Part shown: piece after piece, positions 44,708 through 50,285 of the stretch | Layout of the letters: every line of letters begins with the position of its first letter | How positions within the stretch are numbered: the first letter of the stretch is position 1 | Source: Lachnospiraceae bacterium | GTDB lineage: Bacteria; Bacillota; Clostridia; Lachnospirales; Lachnospiraceae | Assembly: GCA_014804655.1 (NCBI GenBank) | Contig: JAAUZK010000024.1 | Location: 369,836 to 420,120, forward strand | DNA length: 50,285 nt | Reading direction: 5' to 3' | Position numbers and translations under genes: made by a program | Notes under the pieces: model-generated | What the model was told of the DNA's origin: nothing | Seen by the model: only the letters and a program-made list of their open reading frames with translations | Databases searched by the model: none

Positions 44708-45412
44708 CTATGCGATCCTGTCCTTTTCCTTCTTCCTGCTCCTTGTCGTCAGTTTTCCGATACCTTTTGACGCATAATAACCTGTAAAAATCCAAGTCCC
44801 CATCATCGCAATATGCTCCGCAAATACCAGTGCGGTGCTTTTCTCATAATCAAAGAATACAAACTCCACTTTCACAAACATATAGGAAAAGATATCTGCA
44901 TGCCGGAAACAGACTGCCCCATATACAGCAATTGCCACAGCCAGGAAACGTGCGCTCCATGCAAGAACCGGTCTCCTTTTCCCTCCTGCGAGTTTATGGA
45001 ACATCCCTACCATCATGCCCCAATGGAGTCCTATGTGCAGACTCATCAGGACAAAGCCCCAATAGGAGGCGGCCAGATGCATCACCCTGGCCAGTGCCAT
45101 CCCTCTTGTGATCGGCAGGAAATCAAATACATGCCGCGACAATACCACCCCGCTGTATGCAAGGGAAAGCATTGCCACAAGAAGTGCTGCATTCAGTATA
45201 ATGCTGATAATCCTTTGCAGTGTATATCTCCCTTTCAACAGGCTCTTATACCATTGGCCATTCAGGATATGGTGCAGCAAGAACAGTACAAGCATTGCCG
45301 TCCCGCATATCTCATGCAGATACTCCGCCACTACCTGATAGGCAATAAGAAGCAGAAGCATAACGGACATCAGTATGTCTATGGCAATCTTCCATCTCAT
45401 TTTTGTATTCAT
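44708..45412 (-). CDS. DUF4405-like membrane protein (cytochrome b-like)
   Basis: The 234-residue protein has about six membrane helices. Histidines in EYLHEICGTAMLVLFLLHHILN and VMHLAASYWGFVLMSLHIGLHW suggest a heme- or quinone-linked membrane protein, as in DUF4405 family members. Its start codon overlaps the stop of the flavodoxin reading frame (ATGA), so the two were one transcriptional unit. It may have passed electrons between the flavodoxin and the membrane; this is inference. It has no CxxCH motif. Confidence 0.8.
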   Translation of the reverse strand: MNTKMRWKIAIDILMSVMLLLLIAYQVVAEYLHEICGTAMLVLFLLHHILNGQWYKSLLKGRYTLQRIISIILNAALLVAMLSLAYSGVVLSRHVFDFLPITRGMALARVMHLAASYWGFVLMSLHIGLHWGMMVGMFHKLAGGKRRPVLAWSARFLAVAIAVYGAVCFRHADIFSYMFVKVEFVFFDYEKSTALVFAEHIAMMGTWIFTGYYASKGIGKLTTRSRKKEKDRIA

Positions 45413-46145
45413 AAATCCAGTCCTTCAATCCATGCCGTTACATCCGCTTCGGAAGCTCCGCCGCCAAACCTCATGCCGTCCATCCACTGTGCACCGTCAG
45501 TCAGTTCCTCCAAATTCTTGCCACTGGAACCCAGCCCGCTGCTGGATGAGGTGCAAAATGGAATCAGTGTTTTGCCATCAAAAGAATAGCTTTCCATAAA
45601 TGTGCTCACAATCCTCGGTGCCTCACCCCACCAGATCGGATAGCCTACGAACACGATATCATACTGTTCCATATCCTCCACTGCGCCGTTAATCTCAGGC
45701 CGGCATGATCTGTCATTCATTTCAATGGTGCTGCGACTGCTGTCATCATGCCAGTCCAAATCTTCATCTGTATAAGGTTCCTGGGGCACGATCTCATATA
45801 TATCTGCCCCATATTTTCTGCTATGATCTCGGCAACTACTTTGGTTGTCCCCGTTGCTGAAAAATACGCTACTAAGGCTTTGCTCCCTTCTTCATCTGGA
45901 ACATCCTAGATATCGGCTGCACCTGTACCATCTGTGTCTGTTAAATTTGCGTTTCCTGACGGTTCGGGTGTACCACCCGTTTCCGGCTGGGCTGATGTTG
46001 ATTCCGATTCTTCTGCAGGTGCAGGACTTTGTTCCCTGTCCAAAGTATCTGATGAAGAGTTCTCATTTTGTTCGACATTTCCGCCGCATGCTGTCAGGGA
46101 TATTACCATAGCTACCATAAGAAGCGCCATCACTATTCTTTTCAT
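45409..46145 (-). pseudogene. Broken lipoprotein-flavodoxin gene
   Basis: The gene began as a lipoprotein: ATG at 46145 behind AGGAGG, signal MKRIVMALLMVAMVISLTACGG with lipobox LTAC, then a Ser/Glu/Pro/Thr linker. A TAG at 45906-45908 interrupts the linker. In the same frame, just after it, the flavodoxin FMN loop KALVAYFSATGTTKVVAEI appears. A frameshift near 45805-45812 (a run of four G where five would restore the frame) then moves to the frame encoding GADIYEIVPQEPYTDEDL to the end, with GYPIWWGEAP, a typical flavodoxin motif. Two lesions suggest a pseudogene. A sequencing error could explain the G-run, but hardly the stop codon. Confidence 0.75.
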
Positions 46146-46284
46146 AACTGTCATCCTCCTTATACGAGATGGGTTATACATGCTTTTCCTTTGCACTTTC
46201 AGGCTTGTTCTGTGCCATGACTCCTGCCAGTGCATGAGGCGCATATGGCTCCTCCAAAATTATTTATTTTTATACTTTTTATTA

Positions 46285-46821
46285 TCAAACCAAAGATTTT
46301 CCAAGATTATATGACATCCCCGGATATTTGCTGTTTTTTGTCATGGACGGGGTTCCGCAGCCTTTTCCCAAAATCATGCCCTGATCTTGGAAGTTCAGAT
46401 ATTTTACAAGTGTATGATAATGCGCCTCCAATGCGTCAAACGTCCAGTCGTCACTATTCCATGCTACTGAAATCAGGGCTGATTTCATTTTCTTTCTCTG
46501 AATACTCCCGTTTATGGCACAGAACCTGTCAATCAATATTTTCAACTGTGCAGACATCCCATAGTAATAAAGCGGCGTGACAAATACCAACATATCGGCT
46601 TTAAGAATTTCCTGTCGTATATTCTCCATGTCATCTTTTTGTACACACGGACCGTTATAACCGCAGGAAACACATCCGGTACATGGACTAATCTTACTGT
46701 GTGCGGCTGAAATAGAAACAATTTCATGCCCTGCCTCGCCTGCGCCTTTTTCAAACTCCTCTGCAAGCATATGTGAGGAACCCTGCCTGTTCGGGCTGCC
46801 CTCCAACATTAAAATTTTCAT
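46285..46821 (-). CDS. NADPH-dependent FMN reductase-like iron-sulfur flavoprotein
   Basis: The 178-residue protein has a flavodoxin-like fold: LMLEGSPNRQGSSHML binds the FMN phosphate, and FVTPLYYYGMSAQLKILIDRF surrounds the flavin. CTGCVSCGYNGPC, a CxxCxxCx5C cluster after the second strand, matches iron-sulfur flavoproteins of anaerobes. The start ATG at 46821 is preceded by GGAAGG; upstream in-frame ATGs at 46833 and 46845 are less well placed. It heads the redox cluster that includes the broken flavodoxin, DUF4405-like and CMD genes. Confidence 0.87.
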   Translation of the reverse strand: MKILMLEGSPNRQGSSHMLAEEFEKGAGEAGHEIVSISAAHSKISPCTGCVSCGYNGPCVQKDDMENIRQEILKADMLVFVTPLYYYGMSAQLKILIDRFCAINGSIQRKKMKSALISVAWNSDDWTFDALEAHYHTLVKYLNFQDQGMILGKGCGTPSMTKNSKYPGMSYNLGKSLV

Positions 46822-46899
46822 GCTATCGACCATCCTTCCTCTCATATTCCCTTTGCAACTCCACGTTAATCACTGTTACCTGTAAATCCTTTACGGCAA

Positions 46900-47190
46900 T
46901 CAAACTTCCCTTTCTGCAATTAAATTTGACGCACATATTTTCATATGATTATTAACCGTTAAAACACCCCAGATTTTTTTGTTGGCAGGTGAAGCAGGTG
47001 GTATAAAAACAGCTTCTGCAATTACATCACTTTGAATTTTCCCTAAATTGGTAACGCTATAACCGTTTTGTAAACCATATCCAAACATATTCTTCCTACA
47101 AATGTTCCTGCTTTACTTCCAAAATCTCCTAATGTAGATATTACAACAGCATCAATCAGCTCCGGCAGCATATGTATATAACAGGCAATC
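46900..47190 (-). pseudogene. Decayed 3' end of a gene, possibly condensation/acyltransferase-like
   Basis: A frame from 47088 reads MFGYGLQNGYSVTNLGKIQ and then FIPPASPANKKIWGVLTVNN, which looks like the end of a condensation-domain or alcohol-acyltransferase-like protein. The upstream part, ELIDAVVISTLGDFGSKAG, continues it in another frame, so a frameshift near 47080 is likely. There is no start or plausible full domain. It fills most of the gap between valS and the flavoprotein gene. Family assignment is weak. Confidence 0.4.
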
Positions 47191-47209
47191 ACCCACAATG
47201 AACTGCTCT

Positions 47210-49660
47210 TTATTCAACAGTAACCACAAATGAATCACCTAATGTCACTGTGATATTTTTACATGAACAAGTAGCCTTAATATCACCGATTGCATCACCA
47301 AAAGCTAATTCTTTCTCCAATTGAACTTTCACTGAATCGATTTCCTCTTTTAAAGAAAGATTTCTTTCTGACTTATACTTTCTCAATTCAGAAATAATTT
47401 CAACTGCTACTTCTCCAATTTCAAAATCATCTGCCACAAGCTCAGTTGTGGTCTTAATCGGTTCTATAACTGCTCTATGAATTGAAATAGCATCTTCATG
47501 TTCAACAAAGTATCCCTGATAAATCTCTTCTGTTACATGTGGAATATAAATCGCAAAACATTTCAACATACCGAGAAGAGTATGGTACGCTGCATACAAT
47601 CCAGATTTTCTTGCATCCTCTCCATAAATCTCAGGTTTATATACTCTGTTTTTAATTATCTCGATATAATCATCACAATAGCTCCAGAAAAATTTTTCCA
47701 ACTCTCCAATAGCTAATCCTATCTCATATTTATCAAGATACTTCTCAAAATGCTTTAACATTGTATTAAATGAAGATATTATCCACTTATCCATAATCAT
47801 AAGTTCGGTTTCTTCATTCTTGTTAAATGCATTTAACATTATTGCATTACCGTTGTCATCTGTTTTTTCAAATCCTTCAAGTTGCATTACTACAAACTTA
47901 GCCGCATTCCAAATCTTATTAATCAGCTTATTAGCATTCTTAAATTCTTCTTCCGAAAAGACAATATCATTTCCCAAACTACCAGATGATGTCCAAAGTC
48001 TAACTGCATCGGCAGAAAACTGTTCAATCAATTCAGCCGGCTCCATTGAAGAATTTCCCTTTTTCTTACTGATTTTTTCTCCTTTAGCAGCCATAACATG
48101 ACCAGATATCATAACATGATCCCAAGGAATCATTCCTGTGTGATACAAGCTTTTAACTATTGTATAAAAATCCCAAGTGCGAATAATATCATGTGCATTA
48201 GGCCTCAAACTCATAGGAGCCATATCTTTTTTGAACTTTTCATCATCATACCAATCCAAATTAATCAAAGGTGTTACAGATGATGTTGCCCAAGTATCCA
48301 TAATATCTTTTTCCGGTTCGAATTCTGCGCATCCACAAACACATGCTTTTTTAGGCTTATCATTCAATGGATTAACTGGCAAATCTTCGATTTCCGGAAC
48401 CATTGTTTCGCCACAAGATTTACAATACCACACTGGGAATGGAACACCAAAATATCTTTGTCTGGAAATACACCAATCCCATTCAAGATTTTCTACCCAA
48501 TTTGAATATCTAGCTTGCATATGTGCCGGATACCAATTGATTTTATTACCTGCCTCTATATATTCATCCTTATGTGAAAGAATATCAATAAACCACTGCT
48601 TTTTAATTGTGATTTCCATTGGAGTCCCGCAACGCTCATGTGTAGCAACATTATGATTAATCTTTTCTTGTTTAATCATATAGCCTTGCTCAATTAAATC
48701 AGCTATCATGGCTTTTCTAGCATCAAGAATAGCCATACCAGCATATTTTCCACATATTTCAGACATCGTTCCATTCTGAAGAATTGCCTCTTTGAATACA
48801 AGTTTATGTTGCTTATACCACTCCAAGTCAGTCAAGTCTCCGAATGTACAGCACATAACAACTCCAGATCCTTTTCCAAGTTCAACTTTTTCATCTTCTA
48901 AAACAGGCACTGTGAATCCAAAAAGCGGAACTTTAATCTGTTTTCCTAAAAGATGCTTATTCTTTTCATCTTCTGGATGAATAAAGATACACTGACACGC
49001 TGCTAATAACTCTGGTCTAGTTGTTGCAATCTCAACATAATTATCATTTTCTCCATCTATAAAGAACTTAAGATAATTAAATACTGATGGAATCTCTTTT
49101 GTTTCCAATTCCGCTTGAGCGATTGCAGTTTGACATTCTGGACACCAAAGTGCAGGAGCCTCAGAAAAATACACCCTTTTCTTCTTAAACAATTCTATAA
49201 ATGATTTTTGAGAAGTCTTTTGAGCTTTAGGGCTAATAGTCGAATACTCATGCTCCCAGTCACAACTAAATCCTGCAGAAATAAACAGTTTCTTAAACTG
49301 TTTCTCTAATTCACTTGTTTCCCCTAAACATAACTCTGTAAAATGCTCTCTTGTTGTCTCATGGGCCTTTATGCCATGCGTATTTTCAACCAATCTTTCA
49401 GTTGGCAATCCATTATCATCGAATCCAAAAGGATAAAAAACATTAAATCCTTTCATTCTCTTATATCTTGCCATTACTTCAGCCTGTGAATACGAAAAAA
49501 TATGTCCTATGTGAATTTTACCATTTACAGTAGGCGGTGGTGTATCAATTGAATACACAGGTTGTTTCGAATTTTCATCAAACTTGTAAATTCCTTTTTC
49601 TTGCCAAAACTCTTGCCATTTCGCTTCTGACTCAGCTGCTTTGTACTTCTTTGAAAGCAT
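47210..49660 (-). CDS. valS: Atypical AT-rich valyl-tRNA synthetase
   Basis: A class I synthetase with HIGH-type motif PPPTVNGKIHIGHIFSYSQ and a KMSKS equivalent GEKISKKKGN. CP1 editing is suggested by VEIATTRPEL. The region GFDDNGLPTERLVE fits ValRS rather than IleRS or LeuRS. The KISKK form and CTFGDLTDLEWYK resemble the archaeal/rickettsial-type ValRS more than the usual Firmicute one. At 816 residues it is shorter than typical bacterial ValRS because the long C-terminal coiled coil is absent. The ATG at 49660 has AGGAGA seven bases ahead. Codon use is much more A/T-rich than in leuS, pheS or pheT. It is preceded by a T-box and a tRNA-Val-like sequence. It may be a second ValRS from transfer. 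Confidence 0.92.
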   Translation of the reverse strand: MLSKKYKAAESEAKWQEFWQEKGIYKFDENSKQPVYSIDTPPPTVNGKIHIGHIFSYSQAEVMARYKRMKGFNVFYPFGFDDNGLPTERLVENTHGIKAHETTREHFTELCLGETSELEKQFKKLFISAGFSCDWEHEYSTISPKAQKTSQKSFIELFKKKRVYFSEAPALWCPECQTAIAQAELETKEIPSVFNYLKFFIDGENDNYVEIATTRPELLAACQCIFIHPEDEKNKHLLGKQIKVPLFGFTVPVLEDEKVELGKGSGVVMCCTFGDLTDLEWYKQHKLVFKEAILQNGTMSEICGKYAGMAILDARKAMIADLIEQGYMIKQEKINHNVATHERCGTPMEITIKKQWFIDILSHKDEYIEAGNKINWYPAHMQARYSNWVENLEWDWCISRQRYFGVPFPVWYCKSCGETMVPEIEDLPVNPLNDKPKKACVCGCAEFEPEKDIMDTWATSSVTPLINLDWYDDEKFKKDMAPMSLRPNAHDIIRTWDFYTIVKSLYHTGMIPWDHVMISGHVMAAKGEKISKKKGNSSMEPAELIEQFSADAVRLWTSSGSLGNDIVFSEEEFKNANKLINKIWNAAKFVVMQLEGFEKTDDNGNAIMLNAFNKNEETELMIMDKWIISSFNTMLKHFEKYLDKYEIGLAIGELEKFFWSYCDDYIEIIKNRVYKPEIYGEDARKSGLYAAYHTLLGMLKCFAIYIPHVTEEIYQGYFVEHEDAISIHRAVIEPIKTTTELVADDFEIGEVAVEIISELRKYKSERNLSLKEEIDSVKVQLEKELAFGDAIGDIKATCSCKNITVTLGDSFVVTVE

Positions 49661-49687
49661 ATACATTCTCCTTTTCAAAATAAAATA

Positions 49688-49920
49688 AAGCCCTTAATAA
49701 CACAAAGTTATTAAGGGCGTAAAACGCGGTACCACCTTAAAGATACTCATCTTGTTTGCTAACGTTAACGACTCCGGCACATACTACATCTGTATTTCTC
49801 ATATATGCAGCTCCAAAGCTACCTTCAGAACCTATTATCCAAGATTCTTGCACCAACCGAATCCTCTCTGATGGTTTTCAGTTCTTACTCCTCTTCTTCT
49901 CAGCTTTTAATATATATTTG
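49688..49920 (-). promoter_or_regulatory. T-box riboswitch of valS
   Basis: AAGGTGGTACCGCG at 49725-49738 is the T-box antiterminator motif. The terminator is formed by GCCCTTAATAAC and GTTATTAAGGGC (49690-49718), followed on the minus strand by TTTATTTT. The stem I area shows AGAGAGGATTCGG and GGTGCAAG; a GUA in GAAGGTAGC may be the specifier for Val. It links valS expression to uncharged tRNA-Val. Confidence 0.9.
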
Positions 49921-49921
49921 A

Positions 49922-49995
49922 TGGGACCTACGGGGCTCGAACCTTTTAACCCTCTGCTTGTAAGGCAGATGCTCTCCCAGCTGAGCTAATATCCC
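49922..49995 (-). tRNA. tRNA-Val(TAC)-like gene, degenerate 3' half
   Basis: The 74-nt sequence has a perfect D arm (GCTC with GAGC) and anticodon arm (TCTGC, loop CTTACAA, GCAGA), with anticodon TAC for valine GTA codons. The 3' half is poor: the T stem AAAGG/CCCGT has two mismatches, the variable loop has one extra base, the acceptor stem GGGATAT/AGGTCCC has one mismatch, and no CCA is encoded. The T-stem 3' strand and acceptor end look like those of another tRNA. It may be a pseudo-tRNA or a special tRNA. It lies directly upstream of the valS T-box on the same strand. Confidence 0.6.
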
Positions 49996-50009
49996 AAATC
50001 CATTAATAG

Positions 50010-50038
50010 ATCGTAACACCATACACTATTTATGTCAA
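50010..50038 (-). promoter_or_regulatory. Promoter upstream of the tRNA-like gene and T-box
   Basis: On the minus strand TTGACA (50033-50038) is followed after 17 bp by TACGAT (50010-50015). Transcription would begin just before the tRNA-like sequence and could continue through the T-box into valS. Confidence 0.7.
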
Positions 50039-50077
50039 TACAAGTTAAGATTTTTTATCTAGTGTTTCATCCTTTAA

Positions 50078-50285
50078 TTAACTGGACTTTTTAATCGGAA
50101 GTGTATCAACAATAACCACTTCCGATACATCAACATCATCAAGGTTATATTTCCAGTGAAATACAACTGGCTCTTCGTTCGCTTCATCAAAATATTTATA
50201 TACGCGGTCTATGAGCTCTTCCTTAGATTTTACACGGATACCGCGGAGCATCTGGGGGTCATTTTACTGAAAAAGCCTTCAATCA
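50078..50285 (-). pseudogene. 3' end of an IS630-type transposase, frameshifted
   Basis: The frame ending at the stop 50078-50080 reads MLRGIRVKSKEELIDRVYKY and continues through FDEANEEPVVFHWKYNLD, typical of the C-terminus of IS630-family DDE transposases. Just upstream, the matching IEGFFSKMT lies in a different frame, so one base is missing near ATGACCCCCAG. The rest lies beyond the window. No terminal inverted repeat was recognised downstream of its stop. Confidence 0.65.

Overview
The window looks like a chromosomal segment of a Gram-positive, anaerobic Firmicute, most likely a Lachnospiraceae-type Clostridium relative. The signs are a Rex redox repressor, a citrate synthase of the Re-type (DRE-TIM fold), two T-box leaders in front of aminoacyl-tRNA synthetase genes, a class B sortase with BspA-like leucine-rich repeat surface proteins, a PilZ protein, a SpoIID-domain protein and AGGAGG-type ribosome binding sites. 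Most genes lie on the minus strand. Base composition is moderate over most of the window and becomes clearly AT-rich in the last 3.5 kb.

Layout. 1-4.7 kb: the 5' part of nnr (metabolite repair), a coiled-coil protein of unknown function and rex on the minus strand, with a divergent ABC-F gene. 4.7-8.25 kb: an apparent operon of Re-type citrate synthase, a GntR/FCD regulator and NADP isocitrate dehydrogenase, which is the oxidative route from acetyl-CoA and oxaloacetate to 2-oxoglutarate and glutamate. A near-perfect palindrome overlaps its -10 element and is a good candidate operator. 8.25-9.2 kb: a subtilisin-family protease without an export signal. 9.3-23.5 kb: a cell-surface island with a class B sortase, two very large leucine-rich repeat proteins ending in (S/T)PxTG anchors, and a separate 1506-residue adhesin made of repeated beta domains. 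23.7-25.0 kb: three small genes of unknown function, including a Cys/Gly/Asn-rich membrane-like peptide built from two similar halves.

25-40 kb is mainly housekeeping: leuS, an EF-G-like GTPase with an unusual G4 motif, a 152-bp hairpin-forming repeat element, tyrA with an ACT domain, VanZ-like and PilZ proteins, then a run in the order pheS, pheT, M18 aminopeptidase, queA behind a T-box leader, and a YihY-type membrane protein. 40-44.2 kb holds a SpoIID-domain protein and cardiolipin synthase. 44.2-46.85 kb is a small redox cluster (CMD-family protein, DUF4405-like membrane protein, a lipoprotein-flavodoxin gene broken by a TAG codon and a frameshift, and an iron-sulfur/FMN reductase-like protein).

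46.9-50.3 kb looks acquired: a decayed gene fragment, an AT-rich atypical valS with its own T-box, a degenerate tRNA-Val(UAC)-like sequence placed between a good promoter and that T-box, and the frameshifted 3' end of an IS630-type transposase. This tRNA-like/T-box/valS unit and the sortase-substrate island are the two parts I consider most worth a closer look.
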